Positions 28,880 through 39,168 of a DNA stretch of 64,000 nt are shown piece after piece (within the stretch, counting starts at the first letter, position 1; the number at the start of each line of letters is the position of its first letter). Source of the DNA: a virus; IMG/VR virus record IMGVR_UViG_3300010354_000062, positions 1-64,000 of that record. One strand, written 5' to 3'. The position numbers were made by a program, and so were the translations under genes. The notes under the pieces are model-generated. The model was not told the origin of the DNA, made no database searches, and saw only the letters and a program-made list of their open reading frames with translations.

Positions 28880-30444
28880 GAATTGTCCTTCATATATTGT
28901 ATAAATGAATAATGATCAGCCAACAACGGCAAGTTTAAGTTCACGTTTTTAAAATATTGATGTTTTAATAGATCGTAATCTTCTTTTCTTTTACCATGAT
29001 AAAATGATTCAAATAATTTTTTAGCATGATCTGGATTGAAAAACTGTTGCCCATTACCGCAGGCTAAGAAACTTTTTGCTGCCCAATCTAAACCAATGTT
29101 TGAAAACATGTCATAACTTGGTATAGTATACTTAGATTCTTCTATTAATTTGTGCAACGATTCCGGAATCTTATTATCTACTGTAAAGTTTCGCCAAAAA
29201 TCTGTATCATCTCTTTTTGTTATATAATGAAAGTAAACAAAGCCCAGAGTATTATCATTCATATCAGTATGTCGCTGGTTGACTTTGTCTCTGGCCATTT
29301 GATCGTCGTGTGTAATAGCAGAAGGATTTTCAATCCAAGCATTCAACATCATTAACGAAGTCCAAATTGATGTAGCTTCTAATGGTTCAATAAATCCCGA
29401 GCTTAATCCTACGGCCAGACAATTTTTTTCGTATATTTTTTCATATCGTCCTGGTTCAAAATTAAGCAGTCTTGGAACTTCAACTTCAATGCCAATTTCT
29501 TGATCCAATTCTTTTTTAGCCTCTTCGTCAGATATTCTATCACTGTCGTAGACATAACCGCATCCGTAGCGTCCCTGCACCGGTATTTTCCATACCCACC
29601 CCCACTTCATTGCAGTTGATTCTGTGTAAGGTGGAATGATTTCTGAGTTGTTTGGAATAAAGAAAGGCATTGCTCTTTTAGCAGGCAAATATTCTTTGTA
29701 ACTTTTCCAAGGTGTTTTATAGAGATTGCCTATGATTAATCTTTTAAATCCTGAACAATCAAATACAAAGTCACATTCTATTTTGCTAGATCCAATGTTA
29801 ACTGATGTAATGTTTCCGCTATCGTCTACAGTAAAGTCAGTAACAACGCCATCTACTACAGTGATACTTCTTTCTCTTCCTATGTTTTCAAAACAATTAG
29901 CCAGCAGGTTAGCATCAAAATGTAATGCTGTTCTGCCTAGTCTAGTAAAATGTAAAATAGGATCTAGAGTTTTTGTAGAAGCATCTGAGTTTGGTACAAA
30001 GCGTACACAATTTCTATCACAGGCATGTGAATTAAAATCAATACCGTTAATGGATCCGCCGCTGGCAATAACCTCAAGATCCATCAACGGATATTTGGTA
30101 TGATGAACTTCACTTAATATAGTATGATCTAGGCCAAAATTATCCATAAAAGGATGATAGTAGTAAGATCTATCGCCGTTCCAGTTTGAAAATTTTATAC
30201 CGTTTTTGAGTACAGCCTTGGCTTCTTTAATCACTCTGCTAACAGGAACATCAATTTCGTCTAAAAAATCTATGATATGGGGAGTTGTGCCTTCCCCTGC
30301 ACCCAATATTCCTATTTCGCTGCTTTGTATAACTGTTATTTGACTATCTGGATAGTTTGCTCGAACAAATAGTGCAGAAATCCAACCTGCACTTCCGCCG
30401 CCAACAATTACAAATTTAAAATTTTTGTCAATTGATTTCATCAT
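28876..30444 (-). CDS. Flavin-dependent tryptophan-halogenase homologue B
   Basis: A 522-residue member of the tryptophan halogenase family (Pfam Trp_halogenase), FADH2-dependent enzymes that oxidise halide to hypohalous acid. It has the GGGSAGW dinucleotide motif at 15-21, GAGEGTTP at 48-55, the catalytic lysine candidate K80 in VLKNGIKF (PrnA K79), the diagnostic WVWKIP at 283-288, and GFIEPLEATS with E356 at the PrnA E346 position. The next residue is Ala where PrnA has Ser347. Two start codons are adjacent (30444, 30441), preceded by AGGA. It overlaps the SGNH gene upstream. Marine phage halogenases are known; the substrate here is open. Confidence 0.9.
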   Translation of the reverse strand: MMKSIDKNFKFVIVGGGSAGWISALFVRANYPDSQITVIQSSEIGILGAGEGTTPHIIDFLDEIDVPVSRVIKEAKAVLKNGIKFSNWNGDRSYYYHPFMDNFGLDHTILSEVHHTKYPLMDLEVIASGGSINGIDFNSHACDRNCVRFVPNSDASTKTLDPILHFTRLGRTALHFDANLLANCFENIGRERSITVVDGVVTDFTVDDSGNITSVNIGSSKIECDFVFDCSGFKRLIIGNLYKTPWKSYKEYLPAKRAMPFFIPNNSEIIPPYTESTAMKWGWVWKIPVQGRYGCGYVYDSDRISDEEAKKELDQEIGIEVEVPRLLNFEPGRYEKIYEKNCLAVGLSSGFIEPLEATSIWTSLMMLNAWIENPSAITHDDQMARDKVNQRHTDMNDNTLGFVYFHYITKRDDTDFWRNFTVDNKIPESLHKLIEESKYTIPSYDMFSNIGLDWAAKSFLACGNGQQFFNPDHAKKLFESFYHGKRKEDYDLLKHQYFKNVNLNLPLLADHYSFIQYMKDNS

Positions 30445-31102
30445 AGAATAGTTCCTGTTTTGTTTCTACAGGGTATTTAAAATCTTTTACATCGATATCA
30501 AAAGTTCCGCTAAGGTTCCATAATTTTATTTTTTCATAAAAAATTTTGTTGTTTTCCTTATTCATATGACATGTTCTACCACTATCATACACATATTCAT
30601 TTATATTATATTTTTCATAATCCAATAAACTAATGTAGTGCATACAATTTTGATTATCATAGATACTGTCAGGGGTTACAGGAATCAGTAGTGCCTTTGG
30701 AAACATTTGTCTTATTGAATCAACTATTCCACGTTGGATAAGTGTTTCTCTACGATAATGCCATATATCTATAAAATAATCTTGAACACTATTTAGAATT
30801 TTCTTGTCCCACAGAGAAGCTGATTCTATTAACATTTTGGCAGAAAGATGATTTACAAAATGATTTTGTAATTTAAAATTGGGCATCCATAATCTACCAA
30901 TTGGCGGAGCAAATATTATTAACTTCTGATATTTTTTACTGTGTCGAAGTAATTGATCGTAAACATAAACTATACTTGCACCTTCTGCACTATAGTTGTC
31001 AAATTCAATATCTGCAGACAGTAATTCTACCCAACTATGATTGAATTTTTTATTTGGTACAGCAGAACTATCTCCAAATATTCCTAATTTTTTGTTCATC
31101 AT
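30428..31102 (-). CDS. SGNH/GDSL-like protein
   Basis: A 224-residue protein. The N-terminus KLGIFGDSSAVP matches block I of SGNH/GDSL hydrolases, where the serine after GD is the nucleophile. A GRTCHMNKENNKIF segment near residue 180 is a plausible block V with the catalytic histidine. The middle blocks (Gly and Asn of the oxyanion hole) are not obvious, so activity is uncertain. Family members hydrolyse acyl or acetyl esters, including O-acetyl groups of sugars. It sits between a P4H-like oxygenase and halogenase B, which it overlaps by 17 nt. Confidence 0.65.
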   Translation of the reverse strand: MMNKKLGIFGDSSAVPNKKFNHSWVELLSADIEFDNYSAEGASIVYVYDQLLRHSKKYQKLIIFAPPIGRLWMPNFKLQNHFVNHLSAKMLIESASLWDKKILNSVQDYFIDIWHYRRETLIQRGIVDSIRQMFPKALLIPVTPDSIYDNQNCMHYISLLDYEKYNINEYVYDSGRTCHMNKENNKIFYEKIKLWNLSGTFDIDVKDFKYPVETKQELFYDEIN

Positions 31103-31105
31103 AAG

Positions 31106-31696
31106 TTATTCAAAATATGTTAACCAACCAGTGATTATGTATTTGGTTCCTAATAATGGAGGATTACCTCTATGAGTATGAGAATATGTAGAAGGCCAAA
31201 AAAGTAATGTGCCTGTTTTAGGTTGAATTCTTTTATGAAGGTATAAAAATTCTGTCTCGCCACCGTGTTCTATATCATTCAAATACATCATAAATGTAAC
31301 AATTCTATTGGCTGTTTCGCAGCTGGTGTTTTCAAAATGCCAATTATGAAATCCCCCACCCGGGTCAGTGCGTTGAATCCTAAGCATGTAAAATCCATGC
31401 CTAGCAGCAGATTTAAGAATAGGAAATTCCTTACAGTAATCTTCGTAACATTCCCAAAATGAATTTATAAAAGGTAGTAGTATTGGCGATCCTTTAGGTA
31501 ATGTGATTACATCTGGATGCAACATAAACGCAGTTTCATCTTTACGTGATGTTGCTTTTGTTGTATACTGATCGTGATTAATTACAAGATTATACTGTCT
31601 AAGATCCTCAAAATATTTTATCATTGCAGCACAGTCTGTGTTTGATACAGCATTATCGTATATGCCAATAAAATCTTCTATTCTTTTTTCTATCAT
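31106..31696 (-). CDS. 2OG-Fe(II) oxygenase, prolyl 4-hydroxylase-like
   Basis: A 196-residue protein with a prolyl-4-hydroxylase-like active site: GGGFHNWHFEN (H120, E122; H117 alternative), then MYLNDIEHGGETEFL, a GTLLFWPSTYSHTH segment (H173 or H175) and GTKYIITGWL with Lys185 as the 2OG anchor, as in P4H enzymes. ATG overlaps the upstream stop (ATGA). It is a third subfamily in the operon, using Lys rather than Arg. Confidence 0.85.
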   Translation of the reverse strand: MIEKRIEDFIGIYDNAVSNTDCAAMIKYFEDLRQYNLVINHDQYTTKATSRKDETAFMLHPDVITLPKGSPILLPFINSFWECYEDYCKEFPILKSAARHGFYMLRIQRTDPGGGFHNWHFENTSCETANRIVTFMMYLNDIEHGGETEFLYLHKRIQPKTGTLLFWPSTYSHTHRGNPPLLGTKYIITGWLTYFE

Positions 31697-32256
31697 AGTA
31701 TATTAAAATTAATATTGATTCTGACGTCTGATACTTTGTTAATTCCCGCAGCATGAAATAGGCTACCATTAAACAAGACAAATCTACCTTTTTTATGATT
31801 TATTTTTTTTAAAACTAATTCCTTTTTATGGTCTTGAAATATCATAGTATCGCCATCGCTGTCGTTAACATAATAAATTAATACCATATGGTCAGTAGGG
31901 GAGTCTACATGAGGAGTTGTATAATCACCTACATTGCCCGGTAACTTTAGCGTGAGATTAGCTTTTGATCTTGTTAAAGATTTAAAAGGGTACTTTGAAC
32001 GTTCTAAAAAACGACTTAACACAAAATCAGATATAAGATAATTTTCTGAATTACGAGATGATTCTAAATAAAAAACATGTGTTAGTAAAACACATTCGCT
32101 TGAACTACTGTTAGAATTGGTTTCTATATCGCGCTTGCTAGTTGTATAATGATTGTGACCTACAGATAAAAACCAAGGAAATTTAGGATCACGTAAAAAA
32201 CTTTCTATGTGATCTTTTTCTTTGTCGTTTAATAGTTCATCAAAAATTTCAATCAT
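31693..32256 (-). CDS. 2OG-Fe(II) oxygenase, HxD...H type
   Basis: A 187-residue protein with TTPHVDSP (H116, D118), YYVNDSDGDTMIF, LFNGSLFHAAG (H168) and DVRININFN (R179). It belongs to the NDSDGDT subfamily with 27705, 28289 and 36306. It begins one base after the stop of the preceding gene and overlaps the following gene by 4 nt. The substrate is unknown. Confidence 0.85.
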   Translation of the reverse strand: MIEIFDELLNDKEKDHIESFLRDPKFPWFLSVGHNHYTTSKRDIETNSNSSSSECVLLTHVFYLESSRNSENYLISDFVLSRFLERSKYPFKSLTRSKANLTLKLPGNVGDYTTPHVDSPTDHMVLIYYVNDSDGDTMIFQDHKKELVLKKINHKKGRFVLFNGSLFHAAGINKVSDVRININFNIL

Positions 32257-32257
32257 G

Positions 32258-32911
32258 TTAACCTGTAAAGGTCAAATATCGTTTGTTAGGAAAATAAAAT
32301 TTTGATACGATTTTGTTTAAGCGGCCTTCTTTATCAAACCCAATAAAAGGTCGTTTATCAAATTTATATTCAGCGTATGGTCCGTTAGCATCTACATAAT
32401 GACAGAAAAATTGTATATGATATGAGCCTTCAGGAGCAGTAAAAATTTCTCGCCAATGTTCTACTTCGCATCCTCTGTAGATTACCAAGTCGCCCGAATT
32501 CATTGTGCATGGAGTATCACCTACAATAATAGGCCACTTGTAGTCTGCACCACGATAATCGTATTCTAAAGTAACTGTGGTTGATATTTCACAACTAGGT
32601 CGATCCACATGCTTTACTAAATTAGCTCCTGGTCTGTACACTCTATAATAAGAATACGCAGGATGTAAACTTAAACCAGTATTTGTTTCTAGCAAAGGAT
32701 GCAGATACAATAGGAACGACTCCATTAATGTATCTGAATACTGGCTGTGAGAATTGTGAATCTGCGGTGTGGCGCCTTCTTCTAAAGATAAATCATTTCT
32801 TTCGTCTAATAGTGCATACATTGAAGCAATTTTTATAAGTTCTGGGGTTAATGCATTATTAACCTGCACATATTTGTTTTCTTTAAAGAATGTAGCGTTA
32901 TCCATAGTCAC
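32258..32911 (-). CDS. 2OG-Fe(II) oxygenase-like protein
   Basis: A 217-residue protein with NLVKHVDRPSCE (H101, D103), then GDLVIYRGCEVEHWRE (H152) and SYHIQFFCHYVD, where a basic 2OG anchor is less clear than in its neighbours. The GxxLxxHxDRP layout resembles phytanoyl-CoA or P4H-type dioxygenases. It is longer at both ends than the other island members. It lies 6 nt after the oxygenase upstream. Iron binding looks intact; co-substrate binding is less certain. Confidence 0.76.
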   Translation of the reverse strand: MTMDNATFFKENKYVQVNNALTPELIKIASMYALLDERNDLSLEEGATPQIHNSHSQYSDTLMESFLLYLHPLLETNTGLSLHPAYSYYRVYRPGANLVKHVDRPSCEISTTVTLEYDYRGADYKWPIIVGDTPCTMNSGDLVIYRGCEVEHWREIFTAPEGSYHIQFFCHYVDANGPYAEYKFDKRPFIGFDKEGRLNKIVSKFYFPNKRYLTFTG

Positions 32912-32917
32912 TGTTAG

Positions 32918-33550
32918 TTACATATTTTGAATTGGTCGGTCATGCACCCATGTTACTAGACTGTACTTTGTACCAGATGTAACAGGATGGGCAATGTGCT
33001 TGTAGGCAAAATTTGACGGAAAAAGAATCAACATTCCTTTTTCAGGTTTAAGTTTGATTTTAAAATTTGGAAACTCAATATGACCGCCTTCGTAGTCGTC
33101 ATTTAAATAAACTACTGCACTTATAGCTCTGCCAGATGCCGTTCCTCCGTCATAATGGCCCTTATATTCTTCATTGGGTCTATATTTTAGTGCTTGGTAA
33201 GGTTCATGATACAGTAATTCGTGTATGTCATAGCGTTCTGTATATGGAATAGTTGTAGCTAACAATAAGAAATACATCTGATTATGAATGTCTTTCATCG
33301 CTTGATTATCTACTCCCTCCCCGGAAACTGTAATACCTAACCCAAGGTTAGTTCTAGCATTTTGTCTATGTCCCTGACCAACGGTCCCGGCACGACTCCA
33401 ACCAACTCCAGAATTTATATCAGAGCAACTTTGTTCTATTCTAGCAATAGTAATTTCAGGATCCGGCCATGCATTTTCAAAAATATCAATGCATCCGCCT
33501 ACTGTTGCACTAGGATTCAATCTACCTGTAAAAATATTGTTAACTAACAT
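32918..33550 (-). CDS. 2OG-Fe(II) oxygenase, prolyl 4-hydroxylase-like
   Basis: A 210-residue protein. I chose ATG at 33550, one base after the halogenase A stop, with an AAGGTGA site upstream; an in-frame GTG at 33562 would add four residues. It has YKGHYDGG (H132, D134), YLNDDYEGGHIEF, GMLILFPSNFAYKHIAHPV (H185 or H188) and GTKYSLVTW with Lys195 as 2OG anchor. This is the classic P4H pattern. Coupling to halogenase A mirrors the oxygenase coupled to halogenase B. Confidence 0.86.
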   Translation of the reverse strand: MLVNNIFTGRLNPSATVGGCIDIFENAWPDPEITIARIEQSCSDINSGVGWSRAGTVGQGHRQNARTNLGLGITVSGEGVDNQAMKDIHNQMYFLLLATTIPYTERYDIHELLYHEPYQALKYRPNEEYKGHYDGGTASGRAISAVVYLNDDYEGGHIEFPNFKIKLKPEKGMLILFPSNFAYKHIAHPVTSGTKYSLVTWVHDRPIQNM

Positions 33551-33551
33551 C

Positions 33552-35150
33552 TTATTCTTCACCTTTATGAATGTGTGTTTTTAAATATTGATATAGACTT
33601 GGACAGTCTTTTGCAATTTCTCGCCAACGTGCTTTACGGGCTTCGAACATTTGAAAAATATGATCAAAGGATCTTTTGTAATCATCTTTGTATAAAGTTT
33701 CTCGGAGTGTCACTGTTGTTCTATCTAAAACAAAGTAATTCATACCAACACTGATCCAATTAATACCAGCTATATTTGAATCGTGACTATATTCAAACAT
33801 TTTTGCACCTTGTAGTTTATAAAATCCTACCGCTGTTTCTGGTTCTAAATGAGGCATTCCTGGAGAATAGGTTCTCGATGCATTGGCCTTCCAATATTCT
33901 GTATCGTTTCTAATACTTAGGGCATAGTGCAAGGCAACAAACTGTGCAAAATTTCTCCACATGCCAAAGGTAGCAGCATTGTATACATCCTTGTCCCACT
34001 GTGTTACTGCTGGGCGCTCTAATGTTTTAATTAGTTTGAATAAGAATTCATGTACGGTATAAAGACCGTTTGACTCTAAAGGCTCAATAAAACCTGCGGC
34101 TAAACCAATAGCTACAACATTCTTGACAAAGGTTCGATTATGTATACCAACACGCATCTGAATATCTTTGAATTCTAATGCATCCACTTCCTCTCTAGTG
34201 CGAGGAACTATCATTTTATCACTCATCAAATGCTGCTTGAATTCTTCTTGGGCTGCTTCAGGAGAAATAAATTTATCACTGTATACATAACCAGTTCCTA
34301 ATCTTTCCCAACTAGGAATGTTCCATACCCAACCGTTACCAATAGCGGTGCTGTTGGTAAATGGTTCTAATTCTTTATCTTTATCTTTATAAGGTAATCT
34401 CGTAGCCCATGCTCTGTTGTTGGGCAACATATCAGCATAACTGATAAAAGGTTCGTTCAATGCACCTGCAAGTAAAATAGATTTAAATCCTGTGCAGTCA
34501 ACATAAAGGTCGGCTGATATAGAATCGCCTGAATCTAAAACCAATTTTTCAATACCATTATCGTTGACTTTTATGTCAACGACGGTTGCAGGAATATGTG
34601 TAACTCCGCGAGGCTTACAGTACCGTTCCCTTAACCATGCACCAAATTTAGTTGCATCAAAGTGGTATGCTACGTCTGAGTCTGGATTATAATTATCAAG
34701 CAAGCCGTATTTGTTTAATGAAAATTTATTCTGCTCCCATAGGGGTGAAGCAGGAAAAAAACAATCAACAAAATCTTGTATAGGAGTTTCGGGATATAGA
34801 GCTTTTTTAAGTAGCCAATCATTCATTCCGTTAACACAGCCCTCAACTAACGGCCGACCAAACGGATAATGAAATCCTCCCGCATCTTTTTCATAAAAAT
34901 CAGTAAATTTGATGCTCATTTTATAACTTGCATCTGTGTAAGTCATAAAATCTTGTTCGTCAATACCTAAAAAGTTACAGTAGTCATTAATGCCTCCAAG
35001 TGTGCTTTCGCCCACGCCAACAATTGGAACATTTGGACTTTCGATAACAACGATTTCTTTATTAGGAAATGCTTTTACGAGTGCTGCTGCACTCATCCAA
35101 CCTGCACTTCCACCTCCTACAATAAGAATTTTGTTAACTGGTTTTATCAT
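33552..35150 (-). CDS. Flavin-dependent tryptophan-halogenase homologue A
   Basis: A 532-residue tryptophan halogenase family protein, close to PrnA (538) and RebH in length. It shows GGGSAGW at 12-18, GVGESTLG at 45-52, catalytic lysine candidate K77 in SYKMSIKF, YHFDATKFGAWL near 162, WVWNIP at 274-279 and GFIEPLESNGLY with E359 and the following Ser conserved. All catalytic positions I can place are present. A reduced-flavin partner (flavin reductase) is not seen in the window, so the host would have to provide it. ATG overlaps the upstream stop (ATGA). Confidence 0.92.
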   Translation of the reverse strand: MIKPVNKILIVGGGSAGWMSAAALVKAFPNKEIVVIESPNVPIVGVGESTLGGINDYCNFLGIDEQDFMTYTDASYKMSIKFTDFYEKDAGGFHYPFGRPLVEGCVNGMNDWLLKKALYPETPIQDFVDCFFPASPLWEQNKFSLNKYGLLDNYNPDSDVAYHFDATKFGAWLRERYCKPRGVTHIPATVVDIKVNDNGIEKLVLDSGDSISADLYVDCTGFKSILLAGALNEPFISYADMLPNNRAWATRLPYKDKDKELEPFTNSTAIGNGWVWNIPSWERLGTGYVYSDKFISPEAAQEEFKQHLMSDKMIVPRTREEVDALEFKDIQMRVGIHNRTFVKNVVAIGLAAGFIEPLESNGLYTVHEFLFKLIKTLERPAVTQWDKDVYNAATFGMWRNFAQFVALHYALSIRNDTEYWKANASRTYSPGMPHLEPETAVGFYKLQGAKMFEYSHDSNIAGINWISVGMNYFVLDRTTVTLRETLYKDDYKRSFDHIFQMFEARKARWREIAKDCPSLYQYLKTHIHKGEE

Positions 35151-35524
35151 CTTGTGCTTTCCGCTAGAGCGAATACAATTGCATTTTCAAAATTTTGAAT
35201 TGTAACGTCATCAACCTCTGCTGGCGATAAATTAGTTAGATCATTATTTCTAAATGCGCCCATTTGATCGGCTAGCTGTTGTGTGTTAATTTTTTTATCT
35301 AAGAATGATTGATAAATTGCCACAACTTTAGCAACTAGATCTTTGATTTTTGTTTCATTTTGATTTCTAACAATAGCCTGAACCTTTAAACCGTCTAAAA
35401 GATCAATTGCTTTTAGATTAGGGGCTGGCGGCGAAACTACAGATGCTCCTTCCGGAGTCCAAACATGTTCAGTGCCTGGTGGTATTGTATATTCAACACC
35501 GTCTATAATTCTTTTTGTGCTCAT
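35147..35524 (-). CDS. Hypothetical operon protein
   Basis: A 125-residue protein that I do not recognise. It starts with STKRIIDGVEYTIPPGTEHVW, followed by a Pro-rich linker and a C-terminal helical half. It overlaps both neighbours by 4 nt (ATGA at each end), so it is firmly part of the operon and is made just before halogenase A. A carrier, adaptor or substrate peptide are possibilities; the sequence decides none of these. Confidence 0.7.
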   Translation of the reverse strand: MSTKRIIDGVEYTIPPGTEHVWTPEGASVVSPPAPNLKAIDLLDGLKVQAIVRNQNETKIKDLVAKVVAIYQSFLDKKINTQQLADQMGAFRNNDLTNLSPAEVDDVTIQNFENAIVFALAESTR

Positions 35525-36267
35525 TTTGCTTTCTCCTTGCGATTATTTTTTTTGAAGATATTGTACAGTTTACCAAGGCTATAGGAAATTCTTCGTCCTT
35601 TTAAAGCTGCCAATTCGTAATATTCTAATGTACAATACTCCGCGGCTATATTTATCGGCTTTTCAGTCAGCGGAATATACTTCTGAAAGGGTAATCCTGC
35701 ACTAAACTTAACAGTATAAGAACTAGACTTCTTAGGGAAAAATAGATTGACATTGGTTACAAAATTGTTATAAAACTGTATAACTCCGTCACAAAAAATT
35801 ACATCTTGATCATCAAACTCAGAAAAATAACTAGGTTTAGTTAAAAACCATTTTATGTCGCTGTTGCATTCAGCTATCCAAGGACTGATAATTTTAGCAT
35901 GAATATACTTGTCAGCTAGATGCGGAAACTGTCCGCTATCATGAGGTTGAACTAATTGAGTGTTAGGATAGTTATTAGAATAACGCCATTCTATGGCGCT
36001 GTTTGGACCGTCAATAAAAAATTCTAAATCAGACCAGCCTGGTATAGTTACTCCAGTAGTAAAATAATCATTTATAGCAGGACATCGTCTAATGGTTGGA
36101 GCTTTTAATGGTTCAAAATTGTCAGATACACTTCCGTCGCCGTTAAATGGAGGAGTTTTCTTAAACCATTCAGGAAACTTTTTTGAATGAGAAATGGGCG
36201 AAAGATTGCTAAGAAGGTAAGGATCAAAGGTTTTGAAAATAATTTCAATTGGTTTTGTTTTAAACAT
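35521..36267 (-). CDS. Hypothetical first gene of the halogenase operon
   Basis: A 248-residue protein, first behind the operon promoter. It has an N-terminal SKKFPEWFKKTPPF segment, a central WRYSNNYPNTQLVQPHDSGQFPHL with two His and an aromatic-rich C-terminal half that ends in a basic tail. It is soluble, with no signal peptide. I do not recognise the family and assign no function. The perfect TATAAATA box ends 4 nt before its ATG, with no Shine-Dalgarno sequence, which predicts a leaderless start. Confidence 0.72.
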   Translation of the reverse strand: MFKTKPIEIIFKTFDPYLLSNLSPISHSKKFPEWFKKTPPFNGDGSVSDNFEPLKAPTIRRCPAINDYFTTGVTIPGWSDLEFFIDGPNSAIEWRYSNNYPNTQLVQPHDSGQFPHLADKYIHAKIISPWIAECNSDIKWFLTKPSYFSEFDDQDVIFCDGVIQFYNNFVTNVNLFFPKKSSSYTVKFSAGLPFQKYIPLTEKPINIAAEYCTLEYYELAALKGRRISYSLGKLYNIFKKNNRKEKAK

Positions 36268-36271
36268 TAAA

Positions 36272-36279
36272 TATTTATA
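36272..36279 (-). promoter_or_regulatory. Perfect T4 late promoter TATAAATA for the halogenase operon
   Basis: An exact match to the T4 late consensus on the minus strand, 4 nt before the ATG of the first operon gene. It is the only good late box found for the 13 genes down to 26526. Confidence 0.8.
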
Positions 36280-36305
36280 GACCTAAATCTTACATATAGC
36301 TAATC

Positions 36306-38748
<2,443 letters not shown>

Positions 38749-38776
38749 ATCAAAATATCCTGTATAATATAATAGC

Positions 38777-39160
38777 TTATTTAAACGAATTTGCTAACTG
38801 CAAAATAGTTTCTAATTTAGATTGAATAATATCGTTGTGCAAAGTTTGCTTTAGGCCGCTGTGTAAATTTTTTGGTAGTTCCAACAGATCGCACCAAGCA
38901 ATAGTCTTTACAGAATTAGTTAAAAATTCTTCATCTACTAGGCAAACATACGTGCCGTACTCAAATCCTTTGTCCATGCTTAGATAAAGTTCAATGGGCA
39001 AAATCTTACCAGGAGCGAATTGCTGAAGTAAGATTTCTGAGTCCTGTAGAACTGAACTTTCTCTCACAAAGGTAGGTATCGTCCATTTTTGATCTTGATG
39101 GATCAATAAAATTCTACCTGTAGATTTAGATAAAAATAGTAAACCGGCACGCTGCTGCAT
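38777..39160 (-). CDS. Nudix-like protein without a Nudix box
   Basis: A 127-residue protein whose start (RAGLLFLSKSTGRILLIHQDQKWTIP) looks like the first strands of a Nudix hydrolase. The catalytic Nudix box GX5EX7REUXEEXGU is absent; the corresponding region has only scattered acidic residues. It is therefore likely to be inactive on nucleoside diphosphates or a fold-only relative. It begins 8 nt after gp15 and is probably co-transcribed with it. The assignment is tentative. Confidence 0.5.
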   Translation of the reverse strand: MQQRAGLLFLSKSTGRILLIHQDQKWTIPTFVRESSVLQDSEILLQQFAPGKILPIELYLSMDKGFEYGTYVCLVDEEFLTNSVKTIAWCDLLELPKNLHSGLKQTLHNDIIQSKLETILQLANSFK

Positions 39161-39168
39161 GCCTTTAC

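Noticed and set aside
28876-35150. General flavin monooxygenase rather than halogenase
   Set aside because: Both proteins keep the WxWxIP motif and the Lys in the KxxIKF segment that mark flavin-dependent halogenases, although substrate halogenation is unproven.
36280-36305. Late promoter for the plus-strand oxygenase at 36306
   Set aside because: Only CCTAAATC is present, with a mismatch in the core and a distance unlike either promoter class.
38777-39160. Active Nudix hydrolase
   Set aside because: The beginning looks Nudix-like, but the catalytic box is missing.
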